DNA from: Armigeres subalbatus
Taxonomy: Eukaryota > Arthropoda > Insecta > Diptera > Culicidae
Length of the DNA stretch: 64,000 nt
NCBI RefSeq assembly: GCF_024139115.2
Contig: NC_085140.1
Coordinates: 23,962,035-24,026,034 of the forward strand
Direction of reading: 5' to 3'
Positions 44,561 to 54,479 of the stretch are shown piece by piece. The notes beneath the pieces were generated by a model, which had not been told where the DNA came from, did not search any database, and saw only the letters and a program-made list of their open reading frames with translations. Each line of letters begins with the position of its first letter. The stretch's first letter is position 1. The position numbers and the translations under genes were made by a program.

Positions 44561-46304
44561 TTTATGATATTTAAATGAATTCCAGAAAATAAAATATCTT
44601 GACAAATATTTCGGCAATCAAATGTAATACAATATTGCCACGCCGATTCACGCCGCCACCGCCAGCTCAAAATCGTCGCCACCATCGAGCAACGACAAAC
44701 GCTACCGCAGACTGTCGTTACTGTTATAATGAAAGTTCAACTATTAAAATGATTCAAAAAAACTTTATCTAAATATTGAAAAAGATACATACGTACATCG
44801 ATTTGAAATTTATCTTTACTCGGGTTGTTGGAGCGTGATCAATGTTCCATTCCAATTCCATCAATGTGCATTCCAATTCAACATAACTCATTGCACTTTC
44901 TTTTGACGACCGGAGAAATAAGAAAGTATTCGGTCAATTTTCAAGCCTTGGAGCAACCACATTGATACAATTGGACAAAAACCACAAGCTGTTTTTCAGA
45001 CACAACGGGGTATGGCACAGTAGATAGCGCACCACATATTAAATGTCTCCCATTGGTATCCTTTTCCTTCGGCAAACCATCAGCCACTCCAAGAGACCAA
45101 GGGATCCGAAGTGCAGCCTGTGCGACGTGAGGGACCACATCGCTCGTAACAACACAAAAACAAAAACATCACCACTTTGTTCTACAAACGAGCCTTCCCT
45201 ATGCCACGCCATTCACATCAACAACCGACCCGGCCCATGTTTTTTTTTTGGTCAAGTTCGCAATACCGCCACGATGGAATAAATAAATTATGGGCATGAC
45301 TTTGGGAAAGGCAAAACATAGCGGAACATACTGACTGACTGACAAACCTAGATGTAGGCTGCTGTTTCTCATAAGAAATAGTAGAAACGGTCGTGACCCA
45401 AACCAACGAAACCTTCTACGAGACAACAATATGTTTGCTTTTTATGTCAGACGAACGTTTGACCCATTAACGTCCGGGGACTTCATTTATATAATGATGT
45501 CCAATTTTCATACTAGTGATGCAATCGAGTAAAAACATTAACTTCTTAATAAGATTATTTAGATTTCTTACACCAAGGTAAGAAATTCGTGCAACTACAT
45601 TAACTTGAAATGTTTTCAGTAATTTTTGAGGTTTTGGCGCTCATATACTAATAGAAACACGGGATAAAAACAGGGCTCCATGAGGGGGTGCATTATCAGA
45701 ATTTACCATCACAAAGCTATTCTTTCCATTTACAATCGAGAAGGTAGGACATTTACTTTATGAGATGAGAAAAGGGCCACAGATTGGATAAAGTGATATT
45801 AAAATAAAGAGGTTATCGAGGTGAACATTATGAAAAAGAATGCAATTGAAGGGAATGCCATTGATTCAGGGAGTGATATTGAGGTATATATCACAGAGAT
45901 ATAGAGAATGGAGTGTAGTTTTAATTCAAGTCTGAGAGGACTATCGTAAAACAATTAGGATTTTCTCCATTCTGGCTTTTATAGCTGGTATCTGCCAAGC
46001 GCTGAAAAATGACTGTTATAAATGTCACTTGGCATGTAGAGCATTAATGTTTTTGTTCAGCGAATTCGAGAAAACTTCCCACCCTTAAATTTTCTAGACA
46101 TGACCGGGATTGAAACCCTTCCTCTTTCAGCATGGGCTCCAGTGGATGAATGAAAAGGCGAGAGCTGCCACAACAAAATAAGGACAAATTAGTATACAAA
46201 TACATATAAAGCACAGTGCATTAACGGGTTAATCCGGAGATCCTTGAGTGCCCCTCTTGTACGAATATATTATTCACAAAATGAAACTCAATCGTGTTGA
46301 TTGT
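44561..46304. other. No gene seen; a G+C-richer island at 44940-45430
   Basis: The island has several short overlapping frames on both strands without recognisable motifs and is probably mobile-element non-coding sequence. GCCACGCCGATTCACGCCGCC near 44637 belongs to the GCC-rich dispersed patch. A diverged tRNA-like segment (GACCGGGATTGAAACCC) lies at about 46100-46140. Confidence 0.35.
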
Positions 46305-47110
46305 GGCTCATTAGCAATGTGTTGTTCCCAAAGACTTAATGAATCACCACAAAGGCGACGGAATAGAAGGTGTCGGATTGCTATACAACTTTATTAGCGC
46401 GAGTCGTGGTGTGCCACGCCAGATTTTCCCTTTTGCATGTGGCTGTGTCGGGTAAAACCACAGTCGCATGGAATTCAATTTCGTGGTTATTCTCGGAAAA
46501 AGGGCCTACCACCTATGCTGATAGAGGCTAAGAAGAAGAGATTATACTGCGTCGAAGAAAAACTTCACCTACTTATCGCCAGGTACGGGGTGTGAGTTCA
46601 TTCAGCTCGTGTTTCGCCAAGAATGTGTGAGGGTGGAAAGTTCAATTGGCACGGAACTGACGGACGGCAAAGTCTCCTACCGTTCCCGTTCCATGCTGTG
46701 GAAAATAATCACTCAGGCAAATTTATTGCCTCGTTAAGGAGGTTTACCTTTTACATTTAATTCAATAAGCTTTCCAGCGCGGACGAATCGTGTTTTTGAC
46801 ATTGAAAAGTAAACACGTGATCCTGGTGCGATACCCACTGGGGTGTTATGAATTATGTTACCTGAATAGACGTCAATTCATGAGTTGAATCAAAAGAAGT
46901 GGAAAAATCAGTGAACCACTCAAACTCAAAACAGGAAAGTAGAGTAAAAATTAAAATTCAGTCTTCATTATTCATTGCCATTGCATTCAAGTCTTCATTA
47001 TTCATTGCCATATTTATTACAACCTCATAGCTTAATCTGATATTACAATATTAAGCATCAGCGATATTCGCGATATTCTAATAGAAATTCAAATTATATT
47101 ATTTCATTGT
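46305..47110 (+). repeat. Dispersed repeat, arm 2 (inverted partner at 8665-9395)
   Basis: It matches the reverse of 8665-9395 over its length. Frames broken here are intact there and vice versa: for example an extra base run near 46437 and ACGGGG near 46585. It also has a local duplication of TCTTCATTATTCATTGCCAT (about 46961-47011) absent from the partner. Two decayed copies of one coding repeat are more likely than a recent segmental inversion. Confidence 0.6.
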
Positions 47111-47299
47111 AATTGTTTTTATTGAAAGCTCATATATAATGGAATACGGGTCCGAATTTGGCCACAGTATACACTTTATGCCTCCAGTTAGCCTTACGAA
47201 CAAAGGCCTAGGATTTCCAAACCGCAGATGACGAGTTCAATTCGTGGTCCAGTCTAGGATATTTTCGGGCTGAAAACTTTCTTGACACCCAGGGCATAG

Positions 47300-47668
47300 T
47301 TGGGAAGTGTCATTTGGCCGAATGCCACTAGGCCGAATATACCATTTGGCCGAATATACCATAAGGTCGAATGTCATTTGGCAGAAATGGTCGTTTGGTT
47401 GAAAGGGTCATTTGGCCGAAAGGTTCGTTTGGCCGAAAGGGTCATTTGGCCGAAAGGGCCGTTTGGCCGAAAGATTCATTAGACCGAAAGGGTCATTTGG
47501 TCAAAATGGACATTTGCCCGAAAGAGACATTTGGCCGAAAAGGACGTTTGACCGAAATGGTCATTTGGCAGAAAGGGTCATTAAGCCGAATGACATTTGG
47601 CCAAATAAGACATTTGACCGAACAGATCATTTGAAAAGCGAGAAGTTAGGAGTAAGAAAAGAGACGAA
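47300..47668 (+). repeat. Left outer arm: 17-bp tandem repeat
   Basis: About twenty diverged copies of TCATTTGGCCGAAAGGG. The 17-bp period means a translated frame repeats every 17 residues (VIWPKG-SFGRKG-HLAER), which is an artefact. The array ends in GAAAAGCGAGAAGTTAGGAG, matched in reverse at the start of the right arm. Confidence 0.8.
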
Positions 47669-47704
47669 ATAATTAATATTGAGCGTCTTAGGGGAAAATG
47701 TTAC

Positions 47705-47813
47705 AAGGTTAAAATACTTCAAACTTCCATTTACTTCCACTATATTCACTTACGTATCAACAGATACGTATTTCGTTTTCTACTTGAAAACTTCTTTGAA
47801 GTATTTTAACCTT
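47705..47813. mobile_element. 109-bp MITE in the left arm
   Basis: Perfect 19-bp inverted ends AAGGTTAAAATACTTCAAA and complement. An internal ATACGTAT-rich centre adds dyad symmetry. The flanking arm words AGAAAAGAGACG occur both before and after it. Confidence 0.6.
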
Positions 47814-47827
47814 AGAAAAGAGACGTC

Positions 47828-47990
47828 TTAATTCGATTGTATAACATTTCACCGAAAACTATGTCGCGGAATTCATTTTCGCGGCTGAACATTTCGCGGA
47901 ATGACATTTGGCGGTTTGTAACTTTTCGCCGAATGACTTTTGGCGGATGTACCATTTCGCGGAATGCACCATTTCGCGTAATATTAATAA
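47828..47990 (+). repeat. Left inner arm: CATTTCGCGGAATG repeat
   Basis: Five or more diverged units of about 17-24 bp. The reverse array stands at 49602-49795. Confidence 0.65.
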
Positions 47991-48134
47991 TAATAGCCTT
48001 TGTTCATTTAGCATTTCCACAATTATTACCTGCGATATTTCTAAGCCAAGTTACCCTTTTTTTTGCATTTGTTTAACATAAGATTAACACGTTGAAACTT
48101 TTATAAAAGCCGGAAAAATTTTACGATAAATTTC

Positions 48135-48215
48135 CTAAACCGGGCCGGAAGTTGAACCCAGCCTCCTTCAGCAAAGCCTTGCTTGGCAGTCACGCATCTT
48201 CCCGCACGGTAAGGA
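48135..48215 (-). pseudogene. Decayed tRNA-like sequence
   Basis: The minus strand reads CCTTACCGTGCGGGAAGATGC ... GGCTGGGTTCAACTTCCGGCC. This is the plan of a tRNA-like SINE head with a mutated B box. Confidence 0.4.
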
Positions 48216-48229
48216 ACGCCTTCCAGAAT

Positions 48230-48890
48230 ATTTAGAAGTAGTTTCAACTGCCCCTTATACAAGGCAGATACATCTATTTAAAGAAAACGTTACCCCTCCT
48301 TTCGCCTTATACCGGACAGACGCGTTCATTTAAAGAAGGCATTATCAACTCCTTTCGCCTTATACCGGGCAGATGCATACATTTAAAGAAAGCGTTACCC
48401 CTCCCTTCGCCTTATACTGGACAGACGCGTTCTTTCAGAGAAGGCATTATCAACGCCTTTCGCCTTATACCGAGCAGATGCATCCATTAAGCGTTATCCC
48501 TGTCTTCGCCTTATACCGGGCAGACGCGTTCTTTTAAAGAAGGCATTATCAACTCCCCGAGTAGCACAATTCAGCCCGATTTGGTTGCAGCAACTCATAT
48601 ATGACTGGATTTGGTCGTATATAGGTTACAGCAACTCATTTATGATAAGTGTGCTGCTTGGGTCCTTTCGCCTTATACCGGGCAGATGCGTCTATTTGAA
48701 GAAGATGTAACCCCTCCTTTCGCTTTCTACCGGCAGATGCGTTCTTTTAAAGAAGGCATTATCAACTCCCTTCGCCTTATATCAGGCAAATGCATCCATT
48801 TAAAGAAGGCGTAACTCCTCCCTTCACCTTATACCGGGAAGACGTGTTCTTTGAAAGAAAACATTAGCAACTCCTCTCGCCTTGTAACGG
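48230..48890 (+). repeat. 53-bp tandem repeat in alternating A/B dimers
   Basis: Units start CTTTCGCCTTATACCGG, with clear starts at 48299, 48352 and 48405 (exactly 53 bp apart). Type A has CAGACGCGTTC and ends GGCATTATCAACTC. Type B has CAGATGCAT and ends GCGTTACCCCTCC. They alternate, so the array amplified as a 106-bp dimer. A 106-bp MITE interrupts it. The G+C-richer units differ from the host arms, so the array is a passenger. Confidence 0.8.
48557..48662. mobile_element. 106-bp palindromic MITE with 3-bp duplication (TCC)
   Basis: The ends CCGAGTAGCACA and TGTGCTGCTTGGG are near inverted repeats, and both halves contain TTGCAGCAACTCAT-like sequence. TCC is present on both sides (48554-48556 and 48663-48665) and the 53-bp unit resumes cleanly afterward. 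A related half copy starts at about 51825 (CCCAAGTAGCACAC). Confidence 0.65.
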
Positions 48891-48899
48891 GCGGTAGAT

Positions 48900-49215
48900 A
48901 TGGTGGGGTTTCAGGTTTTGAAACCCGCAACCCGAGTCGAACAGTCGGGTTCGGGTCGGGTACGGGTTTGTGAGACAAACAAATCGGGTCCAGGTCGGGT
49001 ACGGGTTTAAGAAATAAAATACTGAAAATTATTTTATTCAGTTTTTTAATTGTGAAGCTAGATCGTTGTTTGGGCTTACATTTTTTTAGTTTAAAGAGAA
49101 CCAGAAAATATCAAATTTGAATTTTTCGGGGAAAACTTTTGTGCGGGCCTTAATAATTAAATTATGTCGGGTTCGGATCGAGTACGGGTTCGGGTTTGCA
49201 TTAAATAAAAAAAAT
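48900..49215. repeat. CGGGTTCGGGT-rich repeat
   Basis: GGGTTCGGGTCGGGTACGGG and GGTCCAGGTCGGGTACGGG are tandem hexamer-like words (CGGGTW), returning near 49165-49195 after A+T-rich spacer. No coding. Confidence 0.5.
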
Positions 49216-49265
49216 AGACCGGATTACATGTAATTAAGCAGAAATCGGTAAATCTTTGAATGATA

Positions 49266-49589
49266 ATTGAGGGGGTTAAACGCAAAGGGGTGTAAGTGAT
49301 AAAAAGTTAGTTTCGAGAAAAACGGGTGCAAAGTTTTTCAATATTTTTTCGCTGCATACAAATTGTATGGAAGTTCAAATATTTTCAGTTTTTCAATATT
49401 TTTTCGCTCCATACAAATGGTATGGAAGCTCCAAAAATTACTCTGCGTATTTTTACATTTATTTCAAACAATGTAAAAACTATATCAACATATTGCCGCA
49501 AAGCTTTAAAACCAAAGCATTTTTTGCTGTGGTCAACTCAATTTTGTCCAAAATGTCACTTTCACCACTCTGCTTCTAACCCCCTCAAT
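49266..49589. mobile_element. 324-bp MITE with TA duplication
   Basis: The ends ATTGAGGGGGTTAAACGC and the reverse of the right end, ATTGAGGGGGTTAGAAGC, match imperfectly for about 35 bp. TA flanks both ends (49264-49265 and 49590-49591), as in Tc1/mariner-type MITEs. The interior has a duplicated TTTTTCAATATTTTTTCGCT block. Confidence 0.7.
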
Positions 49590-49601
49590 TATTCTAACTG
49601 A

Positions 49602-49795
49602 ATTCCGCCAAATAGCATTCCGCGGAATGATTTTCGATGAAAAGGTACATTCAGCAAAATATCTTTCGGAAAAAAGCTGCATTCCGCGAAATGTGTTTCG
49701 GAGAGTTGATACATTCCGCGGAATGTCGCACCGCGAAAAAAAAATTCCGCGAAATGTTTTTCGGCGAAACAGTATACAACCTCTCAATTCTTATT
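49602..49795 (-). repeat. Right inner arm: CATTCCGCGGAATG repeat
   Basis: Reverse counterpart of 47828-47990, with units such as CATTCCGCGAAATG and CATTCCGCGGAATG. Many units are palindromes in their own right. Confidence 0.65.
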
Positions 49796-50095
49796 CCTCA
49801 TTTCTCACTTCGCACTGTAAAAAAAGAGGAGCGCGGAGTGAGTAGTGAGACGTCTCACTACTCACTTCGCGTAAAAAGTGAGAAATGAGGAGTTAGAAGT
49901 GAGACGTCTCACTGCTCACTCCTCATTTCTCACTTCTCACTGTAAAAAAAGAGGAGCGCGAAGTGAGTAGTGATACGTCTCACTACTCACTTCGCACTAC
50001 TCACTTTTTACAGTGAGAAGTGAGACGTTTTGCTTCTCACTCCTAATTTCCCACTTCTCACTGTGAAAAGTGAGTAGTGCGAAGTGGGTAGTGAG
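49796..50095. repeat. Tandem palindromes AGTGAGACGTCTCACT
   Basis: The perfect 16-bp palindrome and its parts (CTCATTTCTCACTTC, AGTAGTGAGACG, ACTGTAAAAA) recur every 60-70 bp. It resumes after the hAT MITE at 50593-50665. These units extend the right arm. The left arm holds only a short version (GAAAAGCGAGAAG...AGAGACG). Confidence 0.7.
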
Positions 50096-50592
50096 CAGTG
50101 GTGGAAATCTGTGAACCTTGCTCACAAAACGAGAAGTAGGCAATGCAAAATACTCGCGAACACTTGTTTTGCCTTTTCTTGCCTACCTACTACTTGCAGA
50201 GAAATAGAAAAACGAACCCCGAAAAATGTTCGTGAAGTTTCGCGAGTCATTCGGGTTAATTTGCAAAATGTCATAAAACAACTTCGGAACATGTTTATCA
50301 CGGATGTTCGAGGTGTTCGAGCAAGAACACCTTTGTGTTATTGTGTTATAGTTATTGTGTTTATCACAAATGAAATTTATCCATTGTATTCGAAATAACA
50401 ACAAATACTCGCGTCCGTGATTTTTACTCCCGAACAAAATACTGCCCTGCTCTTTTTTACTTTGCTCTGCCCGTACTCGTGAACAAAGCTAGCACCAGAA
50501 AAATGCAGGCAGTAGGTTCGCGCGAGTGTGGCATTTTTTGTAGACCCAATTACACTCTTTTCTTACTCGTGAAGCGAGTATTTCCACCACTG
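50096..50592. mobile_element. 497-bp hAT MITE in the right arm
   Basis: Ends CAGTGGTGGAAAT and complement, with GTAGTGAG duplicated at 50088-50095 and 50593-50600. CAGTGGTGGAAA with an 8-bp duplication is typical of hAT. Internal frames are short and unrelated to transposase. Confidence 0.8.
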
Positions 50593-50665
50593 GTAGTGAG
50601 ACGTCTCACAACTCATTTCGCGCTTCTCACTTTTTACAGTGAGAATATAAAAATGAGGAGTGAGA

Positions 50666-50942
50666 AGTGAGACGTCTTTCTTCTCATTCCTAGTTTCTCA
50701 CTTTTCAAATGAACTATTCGGCCAAATGTCCTATTCGGCCAAATGACCTTTTAGGCCTAACAACCCTTTTGGACAAATGACCCTTTCAGCCAAATGACCC
50801 TTTCGGCCAAACGACCTTTTCGGCCAAATGACCAAATGACTTTCGGCCAAATGACCCTTTCGGCCAAACGACCCTTTCGGCCAGATGGGTTTCGGCCTAG
50901 TGGCATTCGGCCAAATGGGTTTCGGTCAAACGACCCTTCCCC
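50666..50942 (-). repeat. Right outer arm: 17-bp tandem repeat
   Basis: CCCTTTCGGCCAAATGA units, the reverse complement of the left outer arm, with fewer copies and a terminal GACCCTTCCCC. Confidence 0.8.
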
Positions 50943-51080
50943 GGGCATAGTGTATCCATTGTACTTGCCACACAAGATACATACTCATGCAATGGCGGGC
51001 ATATAAAAGCTTTCAATTAATAACTGAGAAAAGGCTAATAGAAATAAGTTGAAAATCAGATCAAATTCTAGTTGACAGTA

Positions 51081-51822
51081 TGTATAATCATATAAATACT
51101 CCACGAGACTTACATCTAGTCCATTTGACAGTTTTGGATCAAATTCAGTGTATAAGAAGCCGCTCAATCCTTCTGAAACACGAAGTCGTCCTTTTGTACA
51201 TTTTTATGTGCTTGGCCTAACGACATTGTTGAATAATTCTGTTCTATAATAGAGAGCGTTAAAATTAACACCAATGACGATGAAAACAAACAAACGCTAG
51301 CTTGCCGCGCTTACAAATAGCTTCACCGCTATGACGAGATAAAAAGGGTGTGATAATGCACTTAGGATAAAGTTAGATGTGATTTCACGTCATATATAAT
51401 GCAAATTTTCTTTAAAAGTAAAAGGAAGAAATTCCAATAGAAGTTTTTAAAATCTTTTCGTGGAAATATCAATACATCTGCGGAAATTAAAAAAAAAATC
51501 TAATTCAATCCATTACAAAGAAACTCCTTTCAAGAAATTTGACAAATAATTTATGTCTTTTTTGTGAATTTCTAATGGAAATTGAAAGAATTCTGAAGAA
51601 TTTGGAATTGAAACTTCGGAGAATTTTCCGTGAATGTAAAAACACTCACAGAAAAAACAAAAAAAAATATCTTGCGAAAATTCTGAAAAAAATGCATGAT
51701 AATTTCGGAAAATTTAACGTGAAAATTGCGAAGAATTTCCCATGAATATTTGTGAAAAGTTTTCGAGAAAACTCAGGAAAATCTTTTGTACATTTTGAAG
51801 GACTTCTCAATGAAGTCCCGAT
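51081..51822. repeat. A+T-rich DNA with decayed GAATTTCC repeat (51410-51800)
   Basis: GGAGAATTTTCCGTG, AGAATTTCCCATG and similar words recur at 22-24 bp. 51081-51410 shows nothing. Confidence 0.45.
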
Positions 51823-51982
51823 GACCCAAGTAGCACACATGTTGTAAATCAGTTACTATCGCTTACTGACCAAATTGGGTCATATAAAAGTTGCTGCAAC
51901 CAAATCAACATGAAATGGGCTTTTCCGTTCAAATTTAAAAACAATTTATCTTCGAAATTAAAAAATAAATTTAAAACCGCCA

Positions 51983-52160
51983 TCGGGGGTGACAATGGGT
52001 CTGGGGGGTGAGAATGGGTCATCACTCTCACCGGCAGCCTGGAGGTCTCTTATATGTTAGTCTTCTTGCCCTCAGATACATTTAATCCATTCTACAAGCA
52101 TTCTAAGTAGTTAAAACAGTGACCCATTCTCACCCCCATTTGACCCATTGTCACCCCCGA
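51983..52160. mobile_element. 178-bp MITE with GGGTGACAATGGGTC ends
   Basis: The left TCGGGGGTGACAATGGGTC...GGTGAGAATGGGTCA and the right complement form about 40-bp inverted repeats. A partial relative (GAGGGGTGACAGTGGGTCAG) is at about 25340. Confidence 0.7.
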
Positions 52161-52235
52161 CGACGGAACTTCAGTATAATTTTTCTTATAAACTGAAAGG
52201 AATTTTCGCAGGATTTAATCCCGAAGAAAACACCA

Positions 52236-52560
52236 TGTTTAATCCACCTAGCGGTGTAAGTGCCTATCTAGTGCGATATTATAGGTAAGTTCCATATGAG
52301 AAAGGTAAAAGCTAGCACTTTGAGGTGGATAGGCCCATTAACGACAACTCAACAACCCTCGTCGAACTTCTTGTGAGAAAACCGGATGAGTACAAGTGTC
52401 AAAAATTTCTTTTTAACTATACGGTTTAAAATTAGTACTTTGGCCATAACTTTCGATCTTACGTTTTGGACATAACTTTTCATCCCATAGTCCAATCTAA
52501 CTATTTTTAATAAAACTGGTCTCCCCGTCGAATGCTACTTGTTACGATCAAATCGGATAT
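52236..52560 (-). repeat. Copy of the CGAGAAAGGCACC / CCACCTAGCGGTG family
   Basis: AATCCACCTAGCGGTG at its left end is the reverse of the terminal segment seen at 9640 and 63960. CCCGTCGAATGCTACTTGTTACG near its right is shared with 42860 and 63690. Confidence 0.5.
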
Positions 52561-52779
52561 TAATGGTAAGTGCCCTAAAATTGGCGAGACTTTATTATGC
52601 GCATTAGGTTGGAAAGCTTGAAATCATTTTATTCCGACTATTTGACGTCTCACATTTTTGGCGATCCGGACAAGTTATTTTGTAGTTCCTAAAGCTGATT
52701 TTTAAAGGTGAGTTAAATTCAAGTAGGTAATGGGCGAGGAATAAAATATTTGATGGTATAAAAAAAATCACCACGCAAG

Positions 52780-52998
52780 GTGGTTTGTATTGCTATTCTG
52801 GAAGACCGCTGGAAAATAGATTGTAGTTCGGAAAATCAAAGAGCGCGTCTAGAAGACCGTTGGAAAATGGATTGTGGATCGAAAAATCACAAAGCGCGTC
52901 TGAAAGACTGCTTAAAATGGTTTGTGTTTGGAATACCACAAGGCGCGTCCGGGAAACTGCCGAGAAAAGGTTTGACTATCCAGAAAAACCCAAGGTAA
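52780..52998 (+). other. Small frame made of three 51-bp repeats, followed by a splice donor
   Basis: Three tandem 51-bp units (52798-52848, 52849-52899, 52900-52950) give 17-residue repeats: LEDRWKIDCSSENQRAR, LEDRWKMDCGSKNHKAR and a diverged third. The frame stays open to CCCAAG|GTAAGT (donor at 52995). There is no ATG at the start of the frame. It may be an internal exon or a minisatellite that happens to stay open. I know no matching protein. Confidence 0.35.
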
Positions 52999-53000
52999 GT

Positions 53001-54234
53001 GCTGGAAGCATTGATTTTGGTTAGAATAAATTTGGTTTGAAATTTATACACTATGCGGCTTTAGTGTACATAAGGCTACCAGTTGAGCTTGTTCTAACGA
53101 AATCTGAGAGATATGGAGAACTATCGTAGGCTAAAAATATTTGAAGTTTATTTTGGAGTAAACTGGCTTAGTAGTCATAGTGGAAGTACCCGTTGGATCA
53201 GTTTTCGAAATTTAAGAAGTTAAAAACTTTGTCAGCTTTTACAAAGCTATTAGTTTGGAAACAATGGCTAATAGCACTAGTTAACATAAGTCTAAAAATT
53301 AAGTATAATATCTCATTTAAGAATGACAACTCTGCGAAACTATAGATACATATAATTTTCTAGGTGGTGGAAGATCAACTTCAATATGTTGAAGGTTAGC
53401 TTGATGGTGCTACTTCACACGAGGCTGATAGTTGGATTAAATTAATGGAATACGATACATAGATTATTGCTGCGAGATGAATATCATTGCTGAGAAATCA
53501 ATATCATAACACTAGGTACCAATTTAATTCAACATTCAAACGATACAATCTATTGATTTCCATATCGTTGTTCTGCGATTGGAAACCATCAAGTTGAGAC
53601 AAGTTTATGTTGGAGCTCAGTTTTCAAAAAAAATAATCGGTCCTCAGGTAATTTTAAAAAAAATATTGCATCCTATGCTAGAGGTGATTATGCTATTTTT
53701 AATAAAGAGGCGAAGAGGAATGTGGGGTTTGAGTAGGTTACCATCAGTGTGTGATTAGGTATAAATTAACACTTCAGCGAATCAATCGGTGAGCAGTAAG
53801 CCATGATTAGTCTTTTTGTCAGATCTCTGTGGCGCGCATACGCAGCCAACTGCTGTCATCGCATTTCGTTTTGGCCAGCTGGGGTTACACTCCAAAAACT
53901 CCGAACATGTTTGAAAACCATAAAAGATTAATCATTGAGAAATTCCATTGAAAAGCCAGAATTCGTTGGAATTTTTCAGTAGCCCAAACGTTATGAGTCC
54001 CTTTTGAAACCCGAATAATAGTGGCCTTTCTCGTACTACAGAGTTTTATTTAAAAGTTATTATTTTATAGCATAGTGTTGTACTGAATTTTGGTGTTACA
54101 CCCGAACGGAGGTGAGAGTAGATTTCATAATCAATTCTCTTCAACTATTTGCCACTGTGATTAATCAAAGTTTCCTTGTTATCAATCTCATGTGGTCATT
54201 GATATGTCGAACAAATGAACACGTGTTCATGGTG
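53001..54234. other. A+T-rich DNA, nothing recognised
   Basis: GTGGCCTTTCTCGTACTACAG at 54011 is a terminus-like word of the family seen at 63480. No genes seen. Confidence 0.45.
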
Positions 54235-54446
54235 AAGGTAGCCTCAAACCTTGGGAAAATTTTCCGTCGGATGTTGAGCCCGGACATTTTAAATAGGGCC
54301 GAGATTTTGATTTTCTGTGCCCAAATCCCGAAAACATCGCATATGTAAAAGGAAAAAAATCCACGGACCGAATTCCCGAGTTGTGAGATAGCCTTGAGGG
54401 TAGCAAAAATTCGGCGGAAAATTTTCCCGAGGTATGAGACTACCTT
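54235..54446. mobile_element. 212-bp MITE with 36-bp inverted ends
   Basis: AAGGTAGCCTCAAACCTTGG at the left and the complement of CCGAGGTATGAGACTACCTT at the right, continuing through GGAAAATTTTCC. Interior without ORF. Confidence 0.65.
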
Positions 54447-54479
54447 AAGACAGTCAACGCAAAAGTAATGTCATTCCCT

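Larger units (their letters stand above)
47300..50942. mobile_element. 3.6-kb Foldback-type element with tandem-repeat arms
   Basis: The termini read TGGGAAGTGTCATTTGG and, in reverse, GGGAAGGGTCGTTTGACC. The left outer arm (47300-47668) and right outer arm (50666-50942) are inverted arrays of a 17-bp unit around TCATTTGGCCGAAAGGG, with different unit numbers. An inner inverted pair (47828-47990 and 49602-49795) uses a related CATTTCGCGGAATG unit. The core holds a tRNA-like remnant, a 53-bp array and other insertions. Long arms made of short direct repeats are the definition of Foldback elements. I see no transposase gene in the core. Confidence 0.75.
47292..50950. repeat. 8-bp target duplication GGGCATAG (47292-47299 and 50943-50950)
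   Basis: This octamer occurs once in the uninterrupted family (GGGCATAGTGTATCC). Here it occurs on both sides of the inserted element. Confidence 0.8.
47183..51080 (+). mobile_element. tRNA-headed SINE, split by the Foldback-like element
   Basis: 47183-47299 is the tRNA-like head (TCCAGTTAGCC ... GACGAGTTCAATTCGTGG) and first body part. 50943-51080 continues exactly from GGGCATAG into GTGTATCCATTG and CTTTCAATTAATAACTGAG. It belongs to the same family as 6383-7420 and 57799-58072. The 3' end is truncated without the GAA tail. Confidence 0.7.

Noticed and set aside
47300..47672. Repeat proteins with WPKG/FGRKG motifs
   Set aside because: Three frames of the 17-bp Foldback-arm array. The pattern repeats every 17 residues only because 17 is not divisible by three.
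47300..50942. CRISPR-like repeat-spacer array
   Set aside because: Units are contiguous and diverged, with no unique spacers. The organism is clearly eukaryotic.
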